A stretch of 64,000 nucleotides of DNA. Source: Ruegeria marisrubri (GTDB lineage Bacteria > Pseudomonadota > Alphaproteobacteria > Rhodobacterales > Rhodobacteraceae). The notes beneath the pieces are model-generated. The model made no database searches. It saw nothing but the letters and a program-made list of their open reading frames with translations, and was not told the DNA's origin. A program made the translations under genes and the position numbers. Location of the stretch: NCBI RefSeq assembly GCF_001507595.1, contig NZ_LQBQ01000012.1:656872-720871 (forward strand). The letters are read 5' to 3'. Positions within the stretch are counted from its first letter, which is position 1, and every line of letters begins with the position of its first letter. Of this stretch, positions 10,462 through 20,299 are shown piece by piece.

Positions 10462-11043
10462 TCAGCGCGAAAGGATCAGGGTTCCGTCGGCAAAGCTGAC
10501 GCTTGAGAACCTTTGCAGGTAGTCCATCCCGAGCAGCGACTGCTCCATGTCGCCGTCATTCACCCAGGCCGTGAGGCCGCTGTCGGTGAATTCGCCAAGC
10601 TGTACGGTGCCCAGCTTGACCGGCGCGGTTCTGACCACGCCATTGGCCGTCTGGGCGCGGCCGAAATAGTTGAGGCTGTCGGTGTCGATGCCCAGCCGCT
10701 CGGCGTCGCGGTCGGAGAGAACAACCTGGCTGGCACCGGTATCGACCATGAAGGTGACGGGCGTGCCATCGACCAACAGTTGCAGGTAGTAATGCCCGTC
10801 GGCGCTGCGCGGCACCTGGACCGAGTCCTGCGTGACCACCATGCGCGCGGTCGGGCTGACGGTGCTGCGGATGTCCTCCCACAGGCCGACGACGGCGATG
10901 ACCCCGACGAAGATGAAGACCCAGACCAGCGCCTGTTGCAGGGTCTTGTTCAGGTTCTGTCGGTTGTGCGTGATGAACCACATCAATATGGCGGCGCCGA
11001 GCAGGACCAGATAGGTCATCCGGGCGATGTCGTCTGCGTTCAT
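10462..11043 (-). CDS. Retropepsin-like aspartic protease, membrane anchored (TIGR02281 type)
   Basis: This 193-residue protein has two N-terminal hydrophobic segments (about residues 9-25 and 36-56), followed by a single retropepsin fold domain (about 75-193). The active-site triad is FMVDTGASQVVLS, with the second hydrophobic-hydrophobic-Gly element in SLLGMDYLQRF near the C-terminus. Such proteins act as homodimers. The domain is probably periplasmic, but its substrate is unknown. It ends the minus-strand ABC-F/ACT/MarC group, 41 bp after marC, and is convergent with holC. Confidence 0.88.
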   Translation of the reverse strand: MNADDIARMTYLVLLGAAILMWFITHNRQNLNKTLQQALVWVFIFVGVIAVVGLWEDIRSTVSPTARMVVTQDSVQVPRSADGHYYLQLLVDGTPVTFMVDTGASQVVLSDRDAERLGIDTDSLNYFGRAQTANGVVRTAPVKLGTVQLGEFTDSGLTAWVNDGDMEQSLLGMDYLQRFSSVSFADGTLILSR

Positions 11044-11084
11044 CCGTTTTCCCCAAGCCTTTGTTCCGGATTGAATATGGGCGC

Positions 11085-11705
11085 TCAGGCGGCGAATCCA
11101 AAGGCCTTGAGGCCATCGAGGATGAATTGCACCGAAAGCGCGGCCAGCAGCATGCCCAGCAGGCGGGTCAGCACGTTCAGCCCGGTCTTGCCCAGCCCGC
11201 GCGCGATCAGGCCGCCCGACAGGAAGAACAGCAGAACCACGGCCATAACGGCCAGCATGACGGCGGTCGCGGCGAAAATTCCCTGAAAGCCGGGGTGCTG
11301 CCCGGCCAGAAGGATGATCGTGGCGATCGAGCCCGGTCCGGCCACCAGCGGAATGGCAAGGGGAAAGACCGACGGGTCTGGGTGCTCTTCCTCTTCGGCG
11401 CGGTCCTCGCGCCGCTTGGTGCGCCGTTCGAACAGCATGTCCAGCGCGGTCAGGAACAGCAGCGCCCCTCCGGCGACCCGGAAGGCGGGCATCGAGATGC
11501 CGATGAAGCCCAGCACCGCCTCTCCGAAGGCGGCAAAGGCGATCAGAATGCCCGTGGCCGTCAGGCAGGTCCGATAGGCCACTCTGCGGCGGGTGGCCGG
11601 ATCCATGTCTTGTGTCAGCGCCACGAAGATCGGAGCCGTTCCAAAGGGGTCGATGACCACGAACAGGGTCGTGAACGCCGTGATGAAAAAGGCCATGTCG
11701 ATCAT
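11085..11705 (-). CDS. MarC family integral membrane protein
   Basis: This 206-residue protein has about six hydrophobic segments and matches the MarC/UPF0056 family. Family features are the N-terminal FVVIDPFGTAPIFVALTQDM, the central LGFIGISMPAFRVAGGALLF, and LAIPLVAGPGSIATIILLAG near residue 130. The molecular function is unresolved; the family was once linked to multiple antibiotic resistance, but that link was later withdrawn. A charged cytoplasmic loop (RRTKRREDRAEEEEHPD) lies in the middle. The ATG overlaps the stop of the upstream ACT-domain gene. Confidence 0.92.
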   Translation of the reverse strand: MIDMAFFITAFTTLFVVIDPFGTAPIFVALTQDMDPATRRRVAYRTCLTATGILIAFAAFGEAVLGFIGISMPAFRVAGGALLFLTALDMLFERRTKRREDRAEEEEHPDPSVFPLAIPLVAGPGSIATIILLAGQHPGFQGIFAATAVMLAVMAVVLLFFLSGGLIARGLGKTGLNVLTRLLGMLLAALSVQFILDGLKAFGFAA

Positions 11706-12094
11706 TCGGCGGCGTCCCTCTGCAACTGTTGCAACACCTTCAGCGCCCGGTCGGCCTCGGCAGAGGGCACATAGACGTGGTCATGGTGATAGCCTGCGAC
11801 CATGTTGGCCGGGATGCCCGCCTGTGCCAAGGCGGCGGACACCGCGGCGGTCAGCCCCACGCCTTCGAGCGAGGAATGGACCTGCAGCGTGATGCAGCGC
11901 ATGGGCAGGGCGCCCTTGGGCGCCGCCTCCAGCGGCACGATCAGCGACAGCCCCTCGGCCTCGACGCAGCTGGCGCGGGTGCCTTCGGGCCAGGGCTTGT
12001 CACCGGGCCAGATCACGAAGGCGAACGCGCCGGGGGCGAGGCTGGGCTCCATGCCGGCGATCATCGCCTTGGAGTCGCGCACGGGGGTGCTCAT
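11702..12094 (-). CDS. ACT-domain protein
   Basis: This 130-residue protein resembles the ACT/CASTOR-like amino-acid-sensing family (formerly DUF-type ACT proteins). It has an N-terminal half of uncertain fold and a C-terminal ACT domain (about residues 60-128) that includes VHSSLEGVGLTAAVSAALAQ and GIPANMVAGYHHDHVYVP. The ATG at 12094 was preferred to longer in-frame starts because it forms an ATGA overlap with the upstream ABC-F gene and gives the family N-terminus. The ligand is unknown; a small regulatory or sensory role is inferred. Confidence 0.85.
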   Translation of the reverse strand: MSTPVRDSKAMIAGMEPSLAPGAFAFVIWPGDKPWPEGTRASCVEAEGLSLIVPLEAAPKGALPMRCITLQVHSSLEGVGLTAAVSAALAQAGIPANMVAGYHHDHVYVPSAEADRALKVLQQLQRDAAE

Positions 12095-13947
12095 GCCTGT
12101 GCCTCGGCCGCCTCGAGCCGTTCGGCGGCGGCCATCCACAGCGCCTCGGCCCGCTGCATGGCCTCGACCACTTCGGCGAATTTGCGGTTCCATGTCTCGA
12201 GGTCCGAGATCCGGTCGTCCTCGTACAGCGCGGGGTCGGCCAGCTTGGCCGACAGCTTCTCGTGCATGTCGGTCAGTTTCTCGACCCGTTCCTCGCATTT
12301 TCGGACCTCGGCGCGCAGGGCGAGCAGCGCCTCGCGCGAGGGGCGCTTGGGGCGGGCGGCTTGCGGTCTGGCCTTTGGCTCGGGCTTGTCGCGGGCCAGC
12401 AGCAGGGTGCGATAGGCTTCGAGGTCGCCCTCATAGGGTTTGACCGTGCCGTCCGAGACCAGCCACAGCCGGTCGGCCACGAGGCTGAGCAGGTGCATGT
12501 CGTGGCTGACCAGGATCACCGCGCCGGAATAGGCTGTCAGCGCCTCGACCAGCGCCTCGCGGCTTTCGATGTCGAGGTGGTTGGTGGGCTCGTCGAGGAT
12601 CAGCATGTGCGGCGCGTCGATCGTGGCGATCAGCAGCGACAGCCGCGCCTTCTGCCCGCCCGACAGCCGGCCGACCTCGGTTTCGGCCTGATCCGCGCCT
12701 AGGCCGAACCCGGCCAGCCGGGCGCGCCACTTGGCCGGGGCCTCGTCGGGGCGCAGGCGGCGCAGGTGGTCCAGCGGCGTTTCGTCGATGCTCAGCTCGT
12801 CCACCTGGTGCTGGGCGAAATAGCCGATGCGCAGCTTGGAACTGCGGGTCAGCTTGCCCGCCATCAGCGGCAGGCGGCCGGCCAGCAGCTTGGACAGCGT
12901 GGACTTGCCTTGCCCGTTCTTGCCCAGCAGCGCGATCCGGTCGTCCTGGTCGATGCGCAGGTTCAACCGGCGCAGCACCGGCGTGTCACCATAACCGGTG
13001 ACGCCGCCTTCGAGATGGATGATCGGCGGGGCCATTTCCTCGGGTTCGGGGAAGGTGAAGGCGCGCAGGGCGGCCTCTTGCGGGGTCGAGATGGGTTGCA
13101 TCCGGGCCAGCGCCTTGAGACGGGATTGCGCCTGCTTGGCCTTGTCCGCCTTGTAGCGGAACCGGTCCACGTAGGATTGCAGATGCGCGCGGCGGGCCTC
13201 TTGTTTCTTGGCCATCGCCTCGGCCTGCGCCAGTTTCTCGGCGCGCTGGCGGGCGAACTGGTCGTAGGGGCCCTGGTAGAGCGTCAGCTTGCGGTCTTCG
13301 AGATGCAGGATCGAGCCCACGGCGCGGTTCAGCAGGTCGCGGTCGTGGCTGATGATGATGACGGTGTGGGGGTATCGGGCAAGGTAGCTTTCCAGCCACA
13401 GCGCGCCTTCGAGGTCGAGATAGTTGGTCGGTTCGTCCAGAAGCAGCAGGTCGGGCCGGGAAAACAGAACGGCCGCCAGCGCCACGCGCATCCGCCAGCC
13501 GCCGGAAAAGGCCGAGCAGGGCATCTGTTGCTCGTCGTCGTCAAAGCCGAGGCCCTTGAGGATCGACGCGGCGCGTGCCTCGGCCGACCAGGCGTCGATA
13601 TCGGCCAGTCGGGTCTGGATCTCGGCGATGCGGGTCGGATCGCTTGCGGTTTCGGCCTCGGCCATCAGGGCCGTGCGCTCGGTATCGGCAGCCAGAACCG
13701 TGTTCAGCAGCGACACGTCCGAGGCCGGGGCCTCTTGCGCGACGCCGCCGATGCGGGCGTGGCGGGGCAGGGTGATGTCGCCCGATTCCAGCGCAAGTTC
13801 GCCGCGGATCAGGCGGAACAGCGTGGTCTTGCCGGTGCCGTTGCGCCCCACGAGGCCGACCTTGTGGCCATCGGGGATGATCGCCGAAGCGCCTTCGAAG
13901 AGGGGGCGGCCCTCGACCGCGTATGTGATGTTCTCGATCCGTAGCAT
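12091..13947 (-). CDS. ABC-F family ATPase (YheS/Uup-like)
   Basis: This 618-residue soluble protein has two ABC cassettes in one chain and no membrane segments, as in ABC-F translation factors that act at the ribosomal E site. Cassette 1 has Walker [10 protein letters not shown], a signature within [15 protein letters not shown] and Walker [10 protein letters not shown]. Cassette 2 has [31 protein letters not shown] and [12 protein letters not shown]. The linker between them is rich in Lys, Ala and Glu (about residues 235-290), and a charged coiled coil forms the C-terminus. It heads the minus-strand group with ACT and MarC. Confidence 0.92.
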   Translation of the reverse strand: MLRIENITYAVEGRPLFEGASAIIPDGHKVGLVGRNGTGKTTLFRLIRGELALESGDITLPRHARIGGVAQEAPASDVSLLNTVLAADTERTALMAEAETASDPTRIAEIQTRLADIDAWSAEARAASILKGLGFDDDEQQMPCSAFSGGWRMRVALAAVLFSRPDLLLLDEPTNYLDLEGALWLESYLARYPHTVIIISHDRDLLNRAVGSILHLEDRKLTLYQGPYDQFARQRAEKLAQAEAMAKKQEARRAHLQSYVDRFRYKADKAKQAQSRLKALARMQPISTPQEAALRAFTFPEPEEMAPPIIHLEGGVTGYGDTPVLRRLNLRIDQDDRIALLGKNGQGKSTLSKLLAGRLPLMAGKLTRSSKLRIGYFAQHQVDELSIDETPLDHLRRLRPDEAPAKWRARLAGFGLGADQAETEVGRLSGGQKARLSLLIATIDAPHMLILDEPTNHLDIESREALVEALTAYSGAVILVSHDMHLLSLVADRLWLVSDGTVKPYEGDLEAYRTLLLARDKPEPKARPQAARPKRPSREALLALRAEVRKCEERVEKLTDMHEKLSAKLADPALYEDDRISDLETWNRKFAEVVEAMQRAEALWMAAAERLEAAEAQA

Positions 13948-14089
13948 GAGTGCGGTGTGGCGCAGGGCTGGCAGAGTGTCAATCGGGCGTGCAACAAGAG
14001 GCTTTCCAACCGCTGCGGTCCATGTTAGGCGGCGCGCGGTATATTCCGGCGCGGATCGCCCCGCGCCGTCAGCTCAAGGAGACGCCCGC

Positions 14090-14512
14090 ATGGCACTGGA
14101 ACGCACTTTCTCGATCATCAAGCCCGATGCAACCCGCCGCAACCTGACCGGCAAGATCAACGCCAAGCTGGAAGAAGCCGGCCTGCGTATCATCGCGCAG
14201 AAGCGGATCAAGATGACCAAGGAACAGGCCGGCAAGTTCTACGAAGTCCACAAGGACCGTCCGTTCTATGACGAGCTGTGCGAATTCATGTCGTCGGCTC
14301 CGGTCGTCGTGCAGGTTCTGGAAGGCGAAAACGCCATCGCCAAGAACCGCGAAGTCATGGGCGCCACCAACCCGGCAGACGCCGCCCCCGGCACCATCCG
14401 CGCCGAGTTCGCCGAGTCGGTCGGTGAAAACTCGGTCCACGGGTCGGACGCCCCGGAAACCGCGGCTGTCGAGATCGCCTATTTCTTCTCGGGCATCGAG
14501 CTGGTCGGCTAA
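14090..14512 (+). CDS. ndk: Nucleoside diphosphate kinase
   Basis: This 140-residue enzyme transfers the gamma-phosphate between nucleoside triphosphates and diphosphates through a phosphohistidine. The N-terminus [20 protein letters not shown] and the active-site segment [20 protein letters not shown] are present, with the catalytic histidine at residue 117. The ATG at 14090 is preceded by AAGGAG and gives the exact family length. The gene stands alone with a strong terminator, divergent from the ABC-F gene. Confidence 0.97.
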   Translation: MALERTFSIIKPDATRRNLTGKINAKLEEAGLRIIAQKRIKMTKEQAGKFYEVHKDRPFYDELCEFMSSAPVVVQVLEGENAIAKNREVMGATNPADAAPGTIRAEFAESVGENSVHGSDAPETAAVEIAYFFSGIELVG

Positions 14513-14533
14513 CCACCAGTCACCTGATTTCGA

Positions 14534-14569
14534 AAAGGGTCGTGCCCGATGCCGGGTGCGGCCCTTTTT
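14534..14569 (+). terminator. Rho-independent terminator of ndk
   Basis: A 15-bp stem (14534-14548 with 14553-14567, including a few G-U pairs) closes an ATGC loop and runs into five T residues. It starts 22 bases after the ndk stop and lies between convergent genes. Confidence 0.88.
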
Positions 14570-14578
14570 CGTGCCGCC

Positions 14579-14929
14579 TCAGCCCTCGGGCGTGAGGTCG
14601 GCGGCCGAGACGCGCACGCCGACGGCGTCCAGTTCGGCGACCAGTTTCGAGACGGGTGCCGTTTTTGTGCCGGCCTTGATCCGGTCGAACCGCGCGCGCA
14701 GGGCCTTTTTCTCGTCGCCCTTGCAGTCGTTCCACGGGCGGCCCTGCAATCCCATCACCAGAACGTAGTAGCCGATGAAATGCGGGCGGGTGCCGGCCTC
14801 GATCAGCCTTGCATAGGCCGCATCCGCGCCCAGTTCGCGCAGCTCCTCGGCCGAATGGATGCCGGCGCGGGCGCAGGCCTGCTCGAAGGCGGGGCCGAGA
14901 TTGCGGATCGAGGAGACGGGGCTGGGCAT
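14579..14929 (-). CDS. TfoX C-terminal domain protein
   Basis: This 116-residue protein consists of a single TfoX/Sxy C-terminal domain (about residues 5-85), with SIRNLGPAFEQACARAGIHSAEELRELGADAAYARL-type helix-hairpin repeats cut into short family blocks. The N-terminal domain found in the gamma-proteobacterial competence regulator Sxy is absent, so a role in competence cannot be assumed. It also has a C-terminal extension, KLVAELDAVGVRVSAADL. It converges on ndk and has no operon partner. Confidence 0.8.
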   Translation of the reverse strand: MPSPVSSIRNLGPAFEQACARAGIHSAEELRELGADAAYARLIEAGTRPHFIGYYVLVMGLQGRPWNDCKGDEKKALRARFDRIKAGTKTAPVSKLVAELDAVGVRVSAADLTPEG

Positions 14930-15028
14930 GGGGTCTGTCTAGCGGCGGTCGGCGGCGATGTCACGCTTGTCCGAGGTCTCGGCCTGGGATACCCAAGGGC
15001 TGGGGAGCCTACGGCAGGGGAGGACGGA

Positions 15029-16252
15029 ATGAACGCATTGGATGTGGCACAGGCGGCGCGGCAGCTTGACCTGACCGATCCGCCCGAGGGCTTCGTCGAG
15101 AACCCGTTTCCGTTCTACGACGCGCTGCTGGCCCATGCGCCGGTTCTGCCGCAGCCGGACGGGTCGGTTCTGCTGAGCCGCCACCGGGATCTGGACCGGA
15201 TCTATCGCGACACCAAGCTGTATTCGTCGGACAAGAAGGCCGCGTTCGGCCCGAAATTCGGCGTGGGCTCGCCTTTGTTCGAGCACCACACGACCTCGCT
15301 GGTGTTTTCCGACCCGCCGCTGCACACGCGGGTGCGCAAGATCATGACCTCGGCGCTGACCCCGCGGGCGATTGCCCGGATGGAGCCGGGGCTGATCGAG
15401 ACGGTGGATCATCTGCTGGACGCGATGGCGGGAAAGCCCCGGGTCGATCTGATCGAGGATTTCGCCTCGACCATCCCGATCCAGATCATCGGCAACCTGC
15501 TGGACGTTCCGATGGAGGAGCGCGGGCCGCTGCGCGACTGGTCGCTGGCCATTCTGGGTGCGCTGGAGCCCGCGCTGACCGAAGAGCAACTGGCGCGGGG
15601 CCATGCGGCGGTCGAGGAGTTCAAGGCCTATCTGACCGATCTGGTGGCGCGGCGGCGGGAGGCGCCGGGCGATCCCGAGACCGACGTGCTGACCCGGCTG
15701 ATCCGGGGCGAGGGGGCGGACGCGACCCTCAGCGAGATCGAGCTCTTGCAGAACTGTATCTTCATCCTGAATGCCGGACACGAGACCACCACGAACCTGA
15801 TCGGCAACGGGCTGGCGCTGCTGAACGATCACCCGGAGCAGAAACAGCGCCTGCTGGACGACCCCGAGCTGATCACGCCGGCGGTGGAGGAGATCCTGCG
15901 CTTTCGCTCGCCCAACCAGTTCGGCAATCGCGAGACGACCGAGGACATCGAGTTGGACGGACTGGCGATCCCGGCGGGCACCAACCTGCACCTGTGCATC
16001 GGCGCGGCGAACCGTGACCCCGAGGTGTTCGGCGATCCCGCCCGGTTCGACATCACCCGCAAACCGAACCGGCACCTGGCCTTTGCCGGTGGGCCGCATG
16101 TCTGCGTCGGGCTGACGCTGGCACGGATGGAGGGGCGCATCGCCATCGGCCGTCTGCTGGCGCGGTTCCCCGGCTATCGCCTGTTGGACGGGCGGGTGCG
16201 GGGCGGGCGCATCCGGTTCCGTGGCTACGCCGCGCTGCCCGCGGAACTGTAG
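15029..16252 (+). CDS. Cytochrome P450
   Basis: This 407-residue soluble class I bacterial P450 shows the oxygen-activation motif AGHETT at residues 249-254, the ExxR pair in VEEILRFRSP, and the haem-ligand loop FAGGPHVCVG with the proximal cysteine at residue 359. The ATG at 15029, preceded by GGGGAGGA, gives the standard bacterial length; longer open frame upstream is not needed. No ferredoxin or reductase gene adjoins it, so electron partners must be encoded elsewhere. The substrate cannot be inferred from sequence. Confidence 0.93.
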   Translation: MNALDVAQAARQLDLTDPPEGFVENPFPFYDALLAHAPVLPQPDGSVLLSRHRDLDRIYRDTKLYSSDKKAAFGPKFGVGSPLFEHHTTSLVFSDPPLHTRVRKIMTSALTPRAIARMEPGLIETVDHLLDAMAGKPRVDLIEDFASTIPIQIIGNLLDVPMEERGPLRDWSLAILGALEPALTEEQLARGHAAVEEFKAYLTDLVARRREAPGDPETDVLTRLIRGEGADATLSEIELLQNCIFILNAGHETTTNLIGNGLALLNDHPEQKQRLLDDPELITPAVEEILRFRSPNQFGNRETTEDIELDGLAIPAGTNLHLCIGAANRDPEVFGDPARFDITRKPNRHLAFAGGPHVCVGLTLARMEGRIAIGRLLARFPGYRLLDGRVRGGRIRFRGYAALPAEL

Positions 16253-16276
16253 GCGGGCGTTCGGTCACGCGGCGGG

Positions 16277-17644
16277 TCAGGACTTCGACAGGTTCAGCGT
16301 GACCTCCAGCCCCGGATCGGCGTTGCGGGCGGTGAAGCTGCCGCCATGCATCCGGGCGATGGCCGCCACCAGCGCCAGCCCCAGACCCGAGTTCCGGCTG
16401 CCGCGGGCCGGGTCCAGCGTGACGAAGGGCTGGTCCAGCCGGCCCAGATCAGAGGCGGGCACGCCGGGGCCCATGTCGCGGACGCTCAGCCGGGCATGGC
16501 CGTCCTGCTCTCCCAGTTCGACCGTGATGCCGGTGCCTTCGGGCGCGTAGCGCAGGGCGTTTTCCAGCAGGTTCGACAGCGCCTGGGACAGAAGCGGCCG
16601 GTGGCCGGGGATGGGCGGGGCGGTGCCGGTCAGGCTGAGTTCAACCCCCTGATCCGCAGCGACGGGTTCGTAGAGTTCCACCACGTCCGCGGCCAGTCGG
16701 CCAAGATCGACCTGTTCGAACTGCTCGCGGCCCAGCCCGGCCTCGGCGCGGGAAATCTCGGTCAGTTGCGCCAGAACGCGCAGCAGGTGGTCGACCTCTC
16801 CCAGTGCGCGGATGGCGTCGGCCTCGCGCTCGGGCTCGGGGCGGTCTGGAATGGACAGGGCCTCGACCCGCTGGCGCAGGCGTGACAGCGGCGAGCGCAG
16901 GTCATGGGCGATCGAGTTGGAGGTGGTGCGCAGGTTGCTGACCAGTTCCTCGATCCGGTCCAGCATCTCGTTCAGCGTACCGGCCACCTGGTCGAACTCG
17001 TCGCCCGAGCCGCGCAGGGGGATGCGGCGCGAAAGGTCGCCCGAGACGATGTCGTCGGCGGTGCGGGCGATGTCCTTGAGGCGCGAGAACACAAGCCGCG
17101 TCAGCAGCCAGCCGGTCAGCAGGCTGAGCGCGAAGGCGGCGATGAGCGCCAGAAAAACCGAACGGAACAGGACCCGGTCGAACTGCTGCCGGGCCGAGGC
17201 GTCGCGCCCGACCAGCAGGCGTTCGCCGGTGCGCAGGCGGATCGAGGCGGCCGAGATCGGGACGGCTTCGTTCGAGGCGGTCTTGATCACGTCAAGCTCG
17301 ACCCAGCCGCTGCCGGGTTCGATCTCCGGGGGCCACCTCAGCATGTTGCCGGCCAGGACCAGCCCGTCCGGATCCGTCAACAGGTAGAGCGCGTCGCGTT
17401 CGGCGGCATTGCCGAGGCGTCGTTCGATGGCGGTGAGCAGGCCCAGCATCCCGCGCCGTTCATATTCGTCGGCCAGCCCGGTCAGTTCGGCGGTGACCAC
17501 CGACCGCGTCTCGCCGGCGATGGTCCGGTTCGCGGTGACATAGACCAGCGCCAGCACGGCGGCCGTCAGCAGCGTGCTGAGCACCATGCTGGCCAGAACC
17601 AGCCGCGTGCGGGCGTTTCTGAGGGACAGCACGGACCTAGCCAT
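16277..17644 (-). CDS. Sensor histidine kinase (membrane bound, HAMP)
   Basis: This 455-residue kinase has a transmembrane segment at about 17-37, a periplasmic sensor region (about 38-165), a second transmembrane segment (about 168-190) and a HAMP linker (about 192-245). The H-box SIAHDLRSPLSRLR has the phospho-accepting histidine at residue 247. C-terminal N, G1 and G2 boxes follow (NLLENALRYAPEG, RDMGPGVP, GLGLALVAAIARMHGG). It overlaps the response regulator gene by eight bases. Together with degP upstream this suggests an envelope-stress signalling pair. Confidence 0.93.
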   Translation of the reverse strand: MARSVLSLRNARTRLVLASMVLSTLLTAAVLALVYVTANRTIAGETRSVVTAELTGLADEYERRGMLGLLTAIERRLGNAAERDALYLLTDPDGLVLAGNMLRWPPEIEPGSGWVELDVIKTASNEAVPISAASIRLRTGERLLVGRDASARQQFDRVLFRSVFLALIAAFALSLLTGWLLTRLVFSRLKDIARTADDIVSGDLSRRIPLRGSGDEFDQVAGTLNEMLDRIEELVSNLRTTSNSIAHDLRSPLSRLRQRVEALSIPDRPEPEREADAIRALGEVDHLLRVLAQLTEISRAEAGLGREQFEQVDLGRLAADVVELYEPVAADQGVELSLTGTAPPIPGHRPLLSQALSNLLENALRYAPEGTGITVELGEQDGHARLSVRDMGPGVPASDLGRLDQPFVTLDPARGSRNSGLGLALVAAIARMHGGSFTARNADPGLEVTLNLSKS

Positions 17645-18317
17645 CGGACATCATGTATCCGGCGCCGCGCACGGTTTCGATCAGCGGCTCGCCGCCGCCC
17701 TCGTCCAGCTGGCGGCGCAGTTTCGAGATATGCACGTCCACCACGTTGGTGTTCGGGTCGAAGTGATAGTCCCACACGCCTTCCAGCAGCATGGTGCGCG
17801 ACACCACGCGGTTCTTGCGGCGCAGGAAGAATTCGAGGATCTGGAACTCGCGCGGGGTCAGGGTGATCTCGCGGTCGCCGCGCGTGACGCGGCGCGTCAG
17901 CAGGTCCATCTTGAGGTCGCGGCAGGTGAGAACCGAAGCTTCCTCGGTTTCCTGCGGACGGCGCAGAAGGGCCTCGATGCGGGCGTGAAGTTCCTGAAAG
18001 GAAAAGGGCTTGACGAGATAGTCATCGGCCCCGGCGCGCAGGCCCTTGACCCGCTCGTCAACGGCGCTCATCGCGGTCAGCATCAGAACGGGGGTCTTGA
18101 GACCCGCCGCACGCAGGGACTTGACCAGCGACAGCCCGTCGAGACCGGGCAGCATCCGGTCAAGGATGATCGCGTCAAAACCACCGTCGGTGGCGTGATA
18201 CAGCCCCTCGCGCCCGTCTTCGCAGGCCTCGACGGTGTATCCTTCCTCGGCAAAGCCCTTGGCGATGAACTCGCGGGTGTCGGCGTCGTCCTCGACGATC
18301 AGAATGCGTCTGCTCAT
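17637..18317 (-). CDS. OmpR/PhoB-type response regulator
   Basis: This 226-residue regulator has a receiver domain (about 1-120; acidic pair D10-D11, phospho-acceptor D53 in IILDRMLPGLDG, and KPFSFQEL with the conserved lysine). A winged-helix DNA-binding domain follows (about 130-226; LTPREFQILEFFLRRKNRVV and VDVHISKLRRQLD). The ATG at 18317 gives the canonical start SRRILIVEDDAD; the frame is open further upstream but without homology. It lies between degP and the kinase gene with which it overlaps, and the two are surely cognate. Confidence 0.94.
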   Translation of the reverse strand: MSRRILIVEDDADTREFIAKGFAEEGYTVEACEDGREGLYHATDGGFDAIILDRMLPGLDGLSLVKSLRAAGLKTPVLMLTAMSAVDERVKGLRAGADDYLVKPFSFQELHARIEALLRRPQETEEASVLTCRDLKMDLLTRRVTRGDREITLTPREFQILEFFLRRKNRVVSRTMLLEGVWDYHFDPNTNVVDVHISKLRRQLDEGGGEPLIETVRGAGYMMSDG

Positions 18318-18477
18318 GCTGAGAAATCCTTTTCCGACAGGTATATGCGGATGTTTCCCGAAATGCACGCGCCGGGTGCGGTTGCCCGCACCCGGCAGTT
18401 CGGCGATGGGGGGACGCGTGTTCATCGCCGGAGTTGCGCGCCTGAAAGCCTCACCAATCGGCGCGCGCGTGTCCATG

Positions 18478-19914
18478 TCAGGCGATGTCGACGGCCACGA
18501 AGATCCGGTTGCCGCCGCGGTCGATCAGCACCAGCACCGGATCGGAGGCTTCGCTGTCGAGCGCCTCCTTCAACTCGGCGGGGTCGTCCACCGGCCGGCC
18601 GCCGAACTGCACGATCACGTCGCCCCTGCGCAGACCGGCCTTGGCCGCCGGGCTGTCGGGGTCGATCGAGGTGACCACGACGCCTTTCGTGTCGCCGTCG
18701 ATCCCCAGTTGCGCGCGGGTGGTGTCGTCCAGCGGGGCCACGGTGACGCCCAGAACCCGCTGGGAGTCATCGCTGGCCGAAGGGATGGCCGTATCGGCCG
18801 AGGCCAGTTGATGCTTGCCGATGGTGACGGTGAGCTCTTTCTCCTTGCCGTTGCGCAGCACCTTGATGGTGGAGTCGGTGCCTGCGCGGGTGGCGCCCAC
18901 CAGACGGGGCAGGTCGGCGCTGGATTTCACCTCGGTCCCGTTGAAGGACAGGATCACGTCGCCCTGTTTCAGCGCGCCTTCGGCGGGGCTGTCGCTCAAG
19001 ACATCAGAAACCAGCGCCCCGGTGGGCTTGTCGATGCCCATGGCGGCGGCGATTTCCGGGGTGACGGTCTGGATCGAGACGCCAAGCCAGCCGCGATCCA
19101 CCTGGCCGTCCTCCATCAGGTCATCGACGATGGTTTCAACGATGTTCGAGGTGACCGCAAAACCAAGCCCCACTGAGCTGCCCGTGGGCGAATAGATGGC
19201 CGAGTTCACGCCGACCACCTCGCCTTCCATGTTGAACAGCGGGCCGCCCGAGTTGCCCTTGTTGATCGCGGCGTCGGTCTGGATGAATTCGGCATAGGGG
19301 CCGTCCGAGATGTTGCGGCCCTTGGCCGAGACGATGCCGGTGGTAACGGTGGAGCTCAGGCCGAAGGGATTGCCGATGGCGACGACGTCTTCGCCCACGC
19401 GGATCTCGTCGCTGTCGCCCAGCTTGACGGCCGGAAGCTCCTCGTCCGTGTCGATGCGCAGCAGGGCGATATCGGTCAGGGGGTCAGTGCCGATGACCTG
19501 CGCATCGAAGGTGCGGTCGTCGCTCAGCCGCACGGTGACCGTATCGGCCCCTTCGATCACGTGGTTGTTGGTGACGATATGGCCGTCCTCTTCCAGGATG
19601 AAACCGGATCCCAGGCCCCGGCTGGGGCCGGGGTTCGGCATCCCGAACCCCTCGGGCATGCCGAACTGGCGGAAGAATTCGTTCAATGGGTGATCACCCA
19701 GATCCAGCCCCCTTGCGCCCTTCGGGCCGGGCTTGGGCTTGTGTTCCGCGATGATGGTCACGACCGAGGGCGAAACCTCTTCGACCAGATCGGCGAGGGC
19801 TTCGTCGGCGAGGGCGGGAAGGGCGGTCGAAGTCATCAGCGCCGCGCCGAGCGCGCCGGCGCCCGTCCAGCCTGACAGCGAAGGGAATAGTCGGGATGTC
19901 TTGCGGATCGTCAT
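18478..19914 (-). CDS. degP: Do/DegP family periplasmic serine protease
   Basis: This 478-residue HtrA protease has a signal peptide (to about residue 38, ending LPALA). The trypsin-like domain carries a His in TNNHVIEGA, an Asp in DIALLRID and a Ser in GNSGGPLFNM. Two PDZ domains follow (about 265-360 and 385-470). The chosen ATG at 19914 has a clear signal sequence. It acts in periplasmic quality control of misfolded proteins. The gene precedes a response regulator and kinase on the same strand (160-bp gap). A second, diverged Deg protease is encoded at 58735-60114. Confidence 0.94.
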   Translation of the reverse strand: MTIRKTSRLFPSLSGWTGAGALGAALMTSTALPALADEALADLVEEVSPSVVTIIAEHKPKPGPKGARGLDLGDHPLNEFFRQFGMPEGFGMPNPGPSRGLGSGFILEEDGHIVTNNHVIEGADTVTVRLSDDRTFDAQVIGTDPLTDIALLRIDTDEELPAVKLGDSDEIRVGEDVVAIGNPFGLSSTVTTGIVSAKGRNISDGPYAEFIQTDAAINKGNSGGPLFNMEGEVVGVNSAIYSPTGSSVGLGFAVTSNIVETIVDDLMEDGQVDRGWLGVSIQTVTPEIAAAMGIDKPTGALVSDVLSDSPAEGALKQGDVILSFNGTEVKSSADLPRLVGATRAGTDSTIKVLRNGKEKELTVTIGKHQLASADTAIPSASDDSQRVLGVTVAPLDDTTRAQLGIDGDTKGVVVTSIDPDSPAAKAGLRRGDVIVQFGGRPVDDPAELKEALDSEASDPVLVLIDRGGNRIFVAVDIA

Positions 19915-20299
19915 TTTCGTCTCCTGTAATCGGGCGGGTTGTTCCGGGTTTGAAGCAGGAGATGACCTTGCAGCCTGTAAGCTTCCTGTCGGCAGGATTA
20001 AGATTTCTTCATCTTGTGCGGATCGGGCGGGGCTGGCAGTCCTCGCCGTGGGCCGCAACCCCGGGGGAAAGACCGTGTTTCCGGCCCTGTTTCAGGTGCC
20101 CGGGCCCAGGTGTCGACCGCGTCACATCAAAGGCTCGGACGTGGTCGTATCGAATCGCCAACCGCCTTTTCCGGTCAAATCGATCAGCGATCGGACGGGG
20201 TATGGTATTGTTGCAACAAGGGGAAATAGTTTTTGCGCTAACGGGGTGATTGTTGATGGATGGGAAACGAGAGGGCTGGGTGGCGGAAAAGTCTCAAAA

